Source: UMGS1474 sp050946775 (GTDB lineage: Bacteria > Bacillota > Clostridia > Oscillospirales > Acutalibacteraceae). Taken from it: a DNA stretch of 15,169 nt. The first letter of the stretch is position 1. Every line of letters begins with the position of its first letter. The DNA lies in assembly GCA_050946775.1 (NCBI GenBank), contig JBMNVL010000042.1:1-15169 (forward strand). The letters are read 5' to 3'. Shown piece after piece: positions 1-7,800 of the stretch. A program made the translations under genes and the position numbers. The notes under the pieces were generated by a model. The model was not told where the DNA came from and ran no database searches. It was given only the letters and a program-made list of their open reading frames with translations.

Positions 1-1
1 A

Positions 2-163
2 AAACGGGCCATCGAGATGCCCGTGACCCTCAAAAACGTCATTCGCTGCAAAAATCCGCGGTGCATCACCTCGACCGAACAGGAGCTGGATCAGATCTTT
101 CGCCTGACCGATCGCGAGCAGAAGATCTACCGCTGCGTATACTGTGAAACCAAAGCCAATTAA
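2..163 (+). CDS. pyrI: Aspartate carbamoyltransferase regulatory subunit, C-terminal fragment
   Basis: The 5' end lies outside the window; the last 53 codons and a TAA stop are visible. The fragment carries the zinc-binding pattern of PyrI: a CKNPRC (C-x4-C) pair followed about 25 residues later by a CVYC (C-x2-C) pair, close to the C-terminus. In the known family these four cysteines bind the structural zinc that holds the regulatory chain to the catalytic PyrB chain, and the N-terminal part (not seen) binds nucleotide effectors. The gene ends 20 bases before guaB on the same strand, so the two are probably co-transcribed. A PyrB-PyrI fusion cannot be excluded because the upstream part is missing. 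Confidence 0.85.
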   Translation, partial: KRAIEMPVTLKNVIRCKNPRCITSTEQELDQIFRLTDREQKIYRCVYCETKAN

Positions 164-167
164 CCGG

Positions 168-175
168 AAAGGAAG
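168..175 (+). promoter_or_regulatory. Ribosome binding site of guaB
   Basis: AAAGGAAG sits 8 bases before the ATG at 184 and supports that start. It lies in the short gap after the pyrI stop codon; no promoter is visible between the two genes. Confidence 0.6.
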
Positions 176-183
176 TTGTAACC

Positions 184-1689
184 ATGGCCAAGTTTATCAA
201 CGAACCGTCCCATACCTTTAACGAGTACCTGCTCATTCCCGGGTATTCCTCCAGCGAGTGCGTTCCGGCGAACGTGTCGCTAAAGACCCCGCTGGTCAAG
301 TACAAAAAAGGAGAACAATCCGCCATCACCATGAACATCCCGATGGTATCGGCCATCATGCAGTCGGTGTCGGGCGACCGTCTGGCGGTGGCGCTGGCCA
401 CCGAGGGCGGCGTGGCGTTCATCTACGGTTCCCAGACGGTGGAGGACGAGGCCGCCATGGTCCGCCGTGCCAAAAGCTACAAAGCCGGTTTTGTCAAAAG
501 CGATTCCAACGTCCGCCCCGAGGACACCATGGCCGACGTCATCGCCCTGGTTGAGCGCACCGGTCACAACACCGTCGCCGTGACCGAGGACGGCACCCCC
601 GACGGCAAGCTGGTGGGCATCGTCACCGGGCGGGACTACCGTCCCAGCCGGATGGCGGCCGACACCAAGGTGGCCACCTTCATGACCCCGCTGGACAAGC
701 TGATCACCGCCAGGGAAGGCACCACCCTGAAGGTGGCCAACGACATCATCTGGGAGCACAAGCTCAACTCCCTGCCCATCCTCAACGACGAGGGCAAGCT
801 GTGCTACTTCGTCTTCCGCAAGGACTACGATACCCACAAGCAAAACCCCGACGAGCTGCTCGACGCCTCCAAGCGGTACGTGGTGGGCGCCGGCATCAAC
901 ACCCGCGACTACGCCGATCGGGTGCCGGCGCTGATCGACGCCGGCGCCGACGTGCTGTGCATCGACTCGTCGGAGGGCTTTTCCGAATGGCAAAAACGTA
1001 CCATCGAATGGATCCGCGGTCATTACGGCGATACCGTGAAGGTGGGCGCCGGCAACGTGGTGGACGCCGACGGGTTCCGCTTCCTCGCCGAATGCGGCGC
1101 CGACTTCGTCAAGGTGGGCATCGGCGGCGGCTCCATCTGCATCACCCGCGAGACCAAGGGCATCGGCCGCGGCCAGGCCACCGCGCTGATCGAGGTCTGC
1201 GCCGAACGCGACCGCTATTTTGAGGAAACCGGCGTCTACGTTCCGGTCTGTTCCGACGGCGGCATCGTCTACGACCACCACATCACCCTGGCGCTGGCCA
1301 TGGGCGCCGATTTCGTCATGCTGGGGCGGTATTTCGCCCGCTTCGACGAAAGCCCCTCCAACCGGGTGAGCATCGGCGGCACCTATTACAAGGAGTACTG
1401 GGGCGAGGGCTCGGCTCGCGCCCGCAACTGGCAGCGGTACGATCTGGGCGGCGACAAGAAGCTCTCCTTCGAGGAAGGGGTCGACTCCTACGTTCCCTAC
1501 GCCGGCAGTCTGAAGGACAACGTGGCGCTCTCCCTGTCGAAGGTGCGCTCCACCATGTGCAACTGCGGCGCGCTGACCATCCCCGAGCTGCAGCAAAAAG
1601 CCAAGCTGACGCTGGTGTCGGCCACCAGCATCGTCGAGGGCGGCGCCCACGACGTGATCCAGAAAGAAAAAAACGCGGCGGTGAAATGA
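184..1689 (+). CDS. guaB: IMP dehydrogenase, Tritrichomonas-like class
   Basis: Oxidises IMP to XMP with NAD+, the committed step of guanine nucleotide synthesis; cytosolic, normally a tetramer. The 501-residue protein has a split (beta/alpha)8 barrel with a CBS-pair insert at roughly residues 108-225. The catalytic loop GGGSICITRE places the nucleophile at Cys319. Asp261, the Arg418-Tyr419 flap pair (NWQRYDLG) and Glu431 are all present. These numbers equal those of the T. foetus enzyme as I remember it, and the N-terminus (MAKFINEP) also fits that class, which supports the ATG at 184. The DES-P motif follows GRYFARF rather than the GSLLAG-type segment of most bacterial GuaB proteins. The next gene, nadA, starts one base after the stop, so the two are probably translationally coupled. 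Confidence 0.97.
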   Translation: MAKFINEPSHTFNEYLLIPGYSSSECVPANVSLKTPLVKYKKGEQSAITMNIPMVSAIMQSVSGDRLAVALATEGGVAFIYGSQTVEDEAAMVRRAKSYKAGFVKSDSNVRPEDTMADVIALVERTGHNTVAVTEDGTPDGKLVGIVTGRDYRPSRMAADTKVATFMTPLDKLITAREGTTLKVANDIIWEHKLNSLPILNDEGKLCYFVFRKDYDTHKQNPDELLDASKRYVVGAGINTRDYADRVPALIDAGADVLCIDSSEGFSEWQKRTIEWIRGHYGDTVKVGAGNVVDADGFRFLAECGADFVKVGIGGGSICITRETKGIGRGQATALIEVCAERDRYFEETGVYVPVCSDGGIVYDHHITLALAMGADFVMLGRYFARFDESPSNRVSIGGTYYKEYWGEGSARARNWQRYDLGGDKKLSFEEGVDSYVPYAGSLKDNVALSLSKVRSTMCNCGALTIPELQQKAKLTLVSATSIVEGGAHDVIQKEKNAAVK

Positions 1690-1690
1690 C

Positions 1691-2611
1691 ATGAACCGAA
1701 CCATAGCGCAGCTGCAGCAGGAGATCCTGCGGCTGAAAAAGGAACAGGATATCTGCATCCTGGCGCACAGTTATCAGGCGCGCGAGATCGCCGAGATCGC
1801 CGATTTCACCGGCGATTCCTTCCAGCTGAGCGTCCAGGCGCAGAAGGCGCCGCAAAGCACCGTGATCATGTGCGGGGTGCGGTTTATGGCCGAAACGGTC
1901 AAGCTGCTCTCCCCCGAAAAAACGGTGCTGCTGGCCAACCCCGTCGCCGGGTGTCCCATGGCCGAGCAGATGGACAAGGAGCTAATCGCCGCCGTTAAGG
2001 AGCAGTATCCCGACTACACGGTGGTGGCTTACATCAACACCACCACCGCGCTGAAGGCCATCTGCGACGTCTGCGTCACCTCCTCGTCGGCGGTCAAGAT
2101 CGTCAGGCAGCTGGAAAACGACAAGATTTTGTTCATCCCCGACTGCAATCTCGGGGCGTACGTCGCCGCGCAGGTGCCGGGAAAAACGGTCAAGCTGCTG
2201 CAGGGCGGCTGTCCCATCCACGCCCGGGTGACCGCCAGAGAAGTGGACGCCGCCAAGGCGCTGCATCCCGACGCGCCGGTGCTGGTGCATCCCGAATGCA
2301 CCCCCGACGTGGTGGCGAAGGCCGATTTCGTCGGCTCGACCGCCGCCATCATGAACCACGCGGCGGCGTCCGGCGACCGGGAATTCATCATCGGCACCGA
2401 GATCAGCATCGCCGAGCATCTGGCCTTCGACCATCCCGACAAGCGATTTTATCCCCTGTCCAAAAATCTGATCTGTCCCAACATGAAAGCGACCACCCTG
2501 GTGGACGTCTATCACGCCATCACCGGGCAGGGCGGCGAGGAGATCGCGCTGGACGAGGAGACTATGCGCAAGGCGCGGGTCTGCATCGACAAAATGATCG
2601 AGCTGGGTTGA
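1691..2611 (+). CDS. nadA: Quinolinate synthase
   Basis: Condenses iminoaspartate with dihydroxyacetone phosphate to quinolinate for de novo NAD synthesis; a cytosolic [4Fe-4S] enzyme. The 306-residue length suits the short NadA class. The cluster ligands by family alignment from memory are Cys88 (GCPMA), Cys174 (GGCPIH) and Cys262 (ICPNMKATT). The substrate-site motifs LAHSYQ near residue 25, GDSFQL near 41, MCGVRFMAET near 60 and HPEC near 200 are intact. The ATG begins one base after the guaB stop with no clear Shine-Dalgarno sequence, so translation is probably coupled to guaB. The usual partners nadB and nadC are not adjacent in this window; the operon instead links it to nucleotide synthesis and to tRNA thiolation. 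Confidence 0.96.
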   Translation: MNRTIAQLQQEILRLKKEQDICILAHSYQAREIAEIADFTGDSFQLSVQAQKAPQSTVIMCGVRFMAETVKLLSPEKTVLLANPVAGCPMAEQMDKELIAAVKEQYPDYTVVAYINTTTALKAICDVCVTSSSAVKIVRQLENDKILFIPDCNLGAYVAAQVPGKTVKLLQGGCPIHARVTAREVDAAKALHPDAPVLVHPECTPDVVAKADFVGSTAAIMNHAAASGDREFIIGTEISIAEHLAFDHPDKRFYPLSKNLICPNMKATTLVDVYHAITGQGGEEIALDEETMRKARVCIDKMIELG

Positions 2612-2616
2612 GCGAT

Positions 2617-3684
2617 ATGAAAGCATTGATTGCCATGAGCGGCGGCGTGGATTCCAGCGTCGCCGCCGCTTTGATGAAGGAGCAGGGATACGACTGTATC
2701 GGCGCGACGATGAAGCTGTTCCAAAACGAGGACGTCGGGGTCAGCCGGGAGCACTCCTGCTGTTCCCTCGACGACGTCGCCGACGCGCGCAGCGTCGCCT
2801 ATTCCCTCGGGATGCCCTATTACGTCTTCAACTTCGCCGACCGCTTCCGCGAGGACGTGATCGACCGGTTCGTGGCAGCGTACGAAAATGGCGCCACTCC
2901 CAACCCCTGCATCGACTGCAACCGGTATCTCAAATTCGACAAGCTGTTTCAGCGCGCCAGGGAGATGGAGGCCGACTTTGTGGTCACCGGGCATTACGCC
3001 CGGGTGGAAAAAGACGAGGCCACCGGGCGGTATTTGCTCAAAAAAGCGGTCGATCTTTCCAAAGATCAAAGCTACGTCCTGTATTCCCTGACCCAGGAGC
3101 AGCTGGCGCACGTGCGCTTCCCGCTGGGCAGCATGACCAAGCAGGAAACCCGCCGGATCGCCGAGCGGTACGGCTTCGTCAACGCCCACAAGCACGACAG
3201 CCAGGACATCTGCTTTGTCCAAAACGGCTCTTACGCCGATTTTTTGGAGCAGTACACCGGCCACGGTTATCCGCCCGGCGATTTCATCGGCCCTGACGGG
3301 CGGGTGCTGGGCCGGCACAAGGGGATCGTGCGCTACACGGTCGGCCAGCGCAAGGGGCTGGGATTGTCCCTGCCCGAGCCGCTCTACGTCACGGCGGTCG
3401 ACCCCGTCGCCAACGAAGTGCGGCTGGGACGCCACGAGGATCTCTTTTCCGCCACCCTGATCGCCCGGGATTGCAACTGGATCGCGGTGGACGAGCCGAC
3501 CGGCCCTCTGCGGGTGAAAGCCAAGGTGCGCTACCGCCAGCCCGAACAGTGGGCCACCGCCGAGCTGATCGGCGACGACACCCTGCAGGTGACCTTCGAT
3601 CAGCCCCAGCGGGCGATCACCAAAGGCCAGGCGGTGGTGCTTTACGACGGCGACACCGTCGTCGGCGGCGGCACGATCGCGTAA
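2617..3684 (+). CDS. mnmA: tRNA-specific 2-thiouridylase
   Basis: Installs the 2-thio group on wobble uridine 34 of Lys, Glu and Gln tRNAs, using ATP and a sulfur relay; cytosolic. The 355-residue protein opens with MKALIAMSGGVDSS, the PP-loop that binds ATP, directly after the start. The catalytic cysteine pair is Cys98 (PNPCIDCN) and Cys199 (SQDICFV). GHYARV, the KDQSYVLY segment, the TVGQRKGLG central-domain motif and a C-terminal beta-barrel (about 260-355) are all present. The reading frame is open far upstream of 2617, but that region overlaps nadA and the PP-loop fixes the start here. It lies 5 bases after nadA with no strong ribosome site, and is the last gene of the operon before a terminator. 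Confidence 0.96.
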   Translation: MKALIAMSGGVDSSVAAALMKEQGYDCIGATMKLFQNEDVGVSREHSCCSLDDVADARSVAYSLGMPYYVFNFADRFREDVIDRFVAAYENGATPNPCIDCNRYLKFDKLFQRAREMEADFVVTGHYARVEKDEATGRYLLKKAVDLSKDQSYVLYSLTQEQLAHVRFPLGSMTKQETRRIAERYGFVNAHKHDSQDICFVQNGSYADFLEQYTGHGYPPGDFIGPDGRVLGRHKGIVRYTVGQRKGLGLSLPEPLYVTAVDPVANEVRLGRHEDLFSATLIARDCNWIAVDEPTGPLRVKAKVRYRQPEQWATAELIGDDTLQVTFDQPQRAITKGQAVVLYDGDTVVGGGTIA

Positions 3685-3692
3685 ATACGGAT

Positions 3693-3725
3693 AAAAAAAA
3701 GAAGCCCCGCGGGGCTTCTTTTTTT
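3693..3725. terminator. Bidirectional intrinsic terminator
   Basis: A perfect palindrome, GAAGCCCCGCGGGGCTTC (3701-3718), is flanked by eight A on the left and seven T on the right, so either strand reads as hairpin plus U-run. It ends the pyrI-guaB-nadA-mnmA operon on the plus strand and the convergent gene at 3724-4629 on the minus strand; the T-run overlaps the stop codon of the latter. Confidence 0.93.
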
Positions 3726-4629
3726 ATCTGGATGCTTTGCCGATGATATACAGGATAATGGCGATGATGACGATCACAAAACAACCGATGTTATTGCTCG
3801 CCGCCGGCGTCGCTGTCGGCGAGCCGGTCGACGGTGCGGACTTTGCCGAACGGGAGGGAGCGGTCTCGTCGGCGATCTTCGCCATTTTGGCAATCTCCAG
3901 TTGATCCAGCATATCGCCGACCGTGTGGATATCCTTAATCTGCCCGGAGTTGATGGTCGCGCCGTAGGCGTCCGCGAGATAGCAAAACATTCGCCAGATA
4001 CTGTCGGACATACAATTGAATGCGGTCTGACGGGTGATCTCGCTGCGGGGAACACGGGTATATTGGCTCAGATAGGCCTGCGCCTTTTCAAAAGGCGTGT
4101 TTCCGTGGGTCTCAAATATATCGCCGCACGGAACGGTATCCAGATTTGCCAGATAGTCGGCCAGATCGCCAACCGTGCGGATGCCCGTGAGGTCTTCCGG
4201 CTCGGGAATATCGCCGTATTTTTCCACGATCAAACGCCGCAAGTCCCGGCGGGTAAACCCCAGTTCCGTTTTCCCGCTCAGCAGTCCGACGGGAATACCG
4301 AACTGCTCGCTCAGCTCCGTACGGACGATGTCAAGCGCCGTGCGGGGGAGAAAGGGCCAGGGCTTGCGCCAATAATCGACGCTGTACTGCCCGGGAAGGG
4401 GTTCCGAAAACCGGCCGACCCATCCCACCGTGGGCGGTTTGTTCTTTTGTTTCGGGACAGAACTCACCCGGCTTCTTCCGCCGTCATCGCCGCCGCTGTA
4501 ATGATGGTATCCGCCGCCTCCTCCGTCGTTGCCGCTGTCCCCGTGGATATCGTTGAAGCTTTGGGTATAGTGGACGTATCCGTCCAGTCCGCTGCCGAAA
4601 TACCCGTAATCGCCGTAATCGTCGCTCAT
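3724..4629 (-). CDS. C-terminally anchored protein with two acyl-carrier-like segments, function unknown
   Basis: I do not recognise this 301-residue protein as a named family. Residues 1-52 are low complexity, rich in Gly, Tyr, Asp and His, with no signal peptide. Residues 97-163 and 179-245 each resemble an acyl carrier protein in pattern: a first helix, a loop, a second helix, then an acidic stretch and a (R/H)TVGDxxDxL helix. The first segment lacks the DSL phosphopantetheine serine (TRRDL in its place); the second has a nearby MSDSI, but two residues out of register with ACP. Residues 250-279 are a Ser/Thr/Pro/Ala linker and 280-297 a hydrophobic segment followed by Lys-Ala-Ser-Arg, so the protein is probably tail-anchored with its bulk in the cytosol. 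A GGGGG-containing ribosome site precedes the ATG. It is a single-gene unit, convergent with mnmA. The ACP resemblance is my inference from pattern only. Confidence 0.85.
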   Translation of the reverse strand: MSDDYGDYGYFGSGLDGYVHYTQSFNDIHGDSGNDGGGGGYHHYSGGDDGGRSRVSSVPKQKNKPPTVGWVGRFSEPLPGQYSVDYWRKPWPFLPRTALDIVRTELSEQFGIPVGLLSGKTELGFTRRDLRRLIVEKYGDIPEPEDLTGIRTVGDLADYLANLDTVPCGDIFETHGNTPFEKAQAYLSQYTRVPRSEITRQTAFNCMSDSIWRMFCYLADAYGATINSGQIKDIHTVGDMLDQLEIAKMAKIADETAPSRSAKSAPSTGSPTATPAASNNIGCFVIVIIAIILYIIGKASR

Positions 4630-4650
4630 ATTCTCGCCCCCTTTTCTCTT

Positions 4651-4679
4651 AGTATACGCCGCCTGCCGTGCAAATGCAA
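4651..4679 (-). promoter_or_regulatory. Putative sigma-A promoter of the tail-anchored protein gene
   Basis: On the minus strand TTGCAT (4674-4679) and TATACT (4651-4656) are separated by exactly 17 bases, a good -35/-10 pair for a vegetative sigma factor. The expected start of transcription, near 4644, leaves a very short leader, with AAAGGGGG (4637-4644) as ribosome site. The -35 matches the consensus only in TTG. Confidence 0.5.
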
Positions 4680-4805
4680 GTGCCCGGGCAGATCATGTTT
4701 TGCGCGACGGCAACATCCACAAATTCCTGGTTGCCTGTTTGGCCATTTCGCCGTGACGGATCGCAAAAACGGCAAAAAGTCAAAGGTTTTTGAAAAAAAT
4801 TGATA

Positions 4806-4834
4806 TTGTGTTTCGCCCCGAATGGCCTTATAAT
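4806..4834 (+). promoter_or_regulatory. Promoter of the triple SGNH hydrolase gene
   Basis: TTGTGT (4806-4811) and a perfect TATAAT (4829-4834) are separated by 17 bases. The same -35 hexamer, spacer length and -10 occur upstream of the deacetylase gene ending at 12412, which suggests the two are expressed under similar conditions. Confidence 0.75.
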
Positions 4835-4847
4835 AGAAGTTAAGATA

Positions 4848-4863
4848 TTGTGCTTTGGCACAA
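4848..4863 (+). promoter_or_regulatory. Inverted repeat in the leader of the SGNH hydrolase gene
   Basis: TTGTGC-N4-GCACAA lies just after the expected transcription start (near 4841) and right before the ribosome site GAGGAAAGGGG (4865-4875). It may act as a repressor operator, or as a 5' mRNA stem; the sequence alone does not distinguish these. Confidence 0.4.
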
Positions 4864-4883
4864 CGAGGAAAGGGGATTTTTCC

Positions 4884-7800
4884 ATGAACGTTTTTCGCAA
4901 GTTGGCCGCCGTGCTGCTGTGCACCACGCTGCTGCTGCCGGCGATGGCGGTGCCCTATACCGCCGCCGCGGCGACCGTCAAGATCGCCTGCGTGGGCGAC
5001 AGCATCACCGCCGGCTCGCAGGCGTCGAGCTCGGCCTACCATTATCCCACCCAACTGCAGGCCCTGCTGGGCAGCGGGTATGACGTGCGCAACTTCGGCA
5101 CCTCCGGGCGCACGCTGCTGAGCAGGGGCGACAATCCCTACGTCAACGACAACAATTTCACCAATAGCAAGAACTTTGCCCCCGATTACGTCACCATCAT
5201 GCTGGGCACCAACGATTCCAAGCCCCAGAACTGGTCGCACAAGGCCGACTTTGAGGGCGACATGAAGGCGATGATCGAGACGTATCGCGCCCTGCCGAGC
5301 CATCCGGTGGTCATCGTGTGCACCTCCCCGACGGTCGGCGCCACCAACATCGGCATCTCCGAAGCGGTCGTCACCGGCGAGATCGTGCCGCTTCAGAAAA
5401 AAGTGGCCGCCGAAATGGGCTGCCCGGTCATCGACATCAACGCCCTGACCAAAAACGCCCCCCAGAACTACGCCGACGGCATCCATCCCAACGACGCGGG
5501 CTATACCGCCATGGCCAAAATGTTCTGCGACGGGCTGCAGGATATCTTCACCGCCGCGATCAAGGGCTTTTCGATCGGCGGCGCTGACGCGGCTATCGAC
5601 AACGACGCCGCCACCGTGTCGCTGACCCTGCCCTACGGCACCGCCGTGACGGCGCTCGAGCCGCAAATCACCCTGGCCGACGGCGCCAAGATCGACAAGA
5701 CCGGCCCGCAGAATTTTACCAGCCCGGTCAAATACACCGTCACCTCGCCCGACGGCAAGGTGCAGAAGACCTACACCGTCACCGTCAAGGCGCAGGCGAA
5801 GATCAAGGTCGCCTGCGTGGGCGACAGCATCACCGCCGGCGCCGGCGGCAGCGGCGGGATCAACTATCCCCAGCAGCTGGGTCTGAATCTCGGCAGCGCT
5901 TACGAGGTGCGCAATTTCGGCAACTCGGGCAAGACCCTGCTCAAGGATGGGATCGACGGCACCAACGTGGTCAGCGGTTACGTGACCACCGACACCTACC
6001 GCAATTCCATCAATTACAACCCCGACGTGGTCATCTTCATGCTGGGCACCAACGATTCCAAGCCCCAGAACTGGAACCCGCTGGGCGACAAGTTTGAAGA
6101 CGAATACCGCGAGCTGCTGCAGGTGTATATGAACCTGCCCAGCCATCCCACCGTCTACGCCGCCACCTCCCCCACCGCCTTCCAAAACGGCGGCTACGGC
6201 ATCCAGCCGGCGGTCATCCACGACGAGATCGTGCCCATCCAGAAAAAGATCGCCGCCGAACTGGGGCTGACGGTGATCGATATGCACGCTCTGACCGCCG
6301 ACGGCGGCGCGAATTTCCCCGACAACATCCATCCCAACAACGACGGCTACATCCAAATGGGCAAGGATTTTGCCGATGCCATTAAGAAGGATATCACCAC
6401 CCTGCAGGGCTTTGCGGTGGACGGCGGCGCCAACCGGGACGCCGCCCTCGGCGTGATCGACGACGAGGCGGGCACCGTGGCGATCACCCTGCCGGCCACC
6501 GCCGATCTGACCGCGGTGGAGCCGACCCTGACCCTTCCCGCCGGCGCAACCTACGCTCCGCTCGGCGCGCAGGATTTCTCCAACCCCGTCACCTACACCG
6601 TGACGGCGGCCGACGGCACCGCCAAACGGGAGTACGTCGTCACCGCCCAAAAGCAGAAAAAACTCAAGATTGCCTGCGTGGGCGACAGCATGACCTTCGC
6701 CGAGTATTATCCCAACGATCTGGCCGGCTTCCTGGGCGGCGCCGCCGAGATCGGCCGGTTTGGTCAAAACAGCACCACCGCCCAGAAGACCGGTTTGAAG
6801 GAAAACGGCCAAAACCCCAATTCCGGTGCGTACGTGGATCAGGCGATCTACCAGCAAAGCAAGAATTTTGCCCCCGATATCGTGCTGCTGACGCTGGGCA
6901 GCAACGATTCCAAACAGGGCGTGGGCGAGCAGAGCGGCCACAAGCTGGTGGTCAACTGGACCGAAAACAGCCCCGCGCAGTTTGAAAAGGACCTCAAGGA
7001 GCTGGTGGCGTCCTATCAGGCGCTGCCCTCTCATCCCGTCGTGATCCTCGGCACCTCGCCCTCCGGCTATGAAACGGCGGGCAACTGGGGCGCCAAACCG
7101 CAGATCGTCAACGACCAGATCGCGCCGCTGCAGCGCAAGGTCGCGGCCGATATGGGCTGCTTCCTGACCGACTTCAACGCCGCCACCCAGGGCAAGGAAA
7201 CCCAGCTGATCGGCGGCGACGGTCTGCACCCCAACTTCAACGGCTACTACACCCTGGCCGGGATGCACTACGTCAACATCCAAAACGCCATGGCCGCCAT
7301 CACCGGCTTTGCCATCGGCGATGAGATCGGCATGGTCGACCAGATCGACAAGACGGTCTACGTATCGGTCCCCGACGGCACCGATCTGACCGCCCTTGAA
7401 CCCGTCGTTACCTTGGCCGAAGGCGCCGTCGCCGACAAAACCGGCGTGCAGAATTTCGGCCAGCCGGTCACCTACACCGTCACCTCCCCGAACGGCTGGA
7501 AGAGCGCCTACACCGTCAACGTCACCTCCCCGTCGGGGGTGCAGGTCTCCAAGATCGAACTGCTGACCCTGCCGGAGAAAGCCACCTACAAGCTGGGCGA
7601 GGAGCTCGACACCACCGGCGCGACCCTGTCGGTGATCTACACCAACGGCGACCGCGAGGTGATCGACGTGACCGCCGATATGGTCAGCGGCTACGACTGG
7701 CTGACCGTCGGCAAACAGGCGCTGACCGTCACCTACGAGGGCAAAACCGCCGAAATGACCGTCAAGGTCGAGCCCTACGGCGTGCTGGGTACCTTCTCGG

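Noticed and set aside
280..1758. A 492-codon open frame on the minus strand opposite guaB
   Set aside because: Antisense artefact of a conserved enzyme gene with high GC at third positions.
2296..2616. N-terminal extension of mnmA into nadA
   Set aside because: The extension overlaps nadA, is Arg/Gly-rich, and MnmA proteins start just before the SGGVDSS loop.
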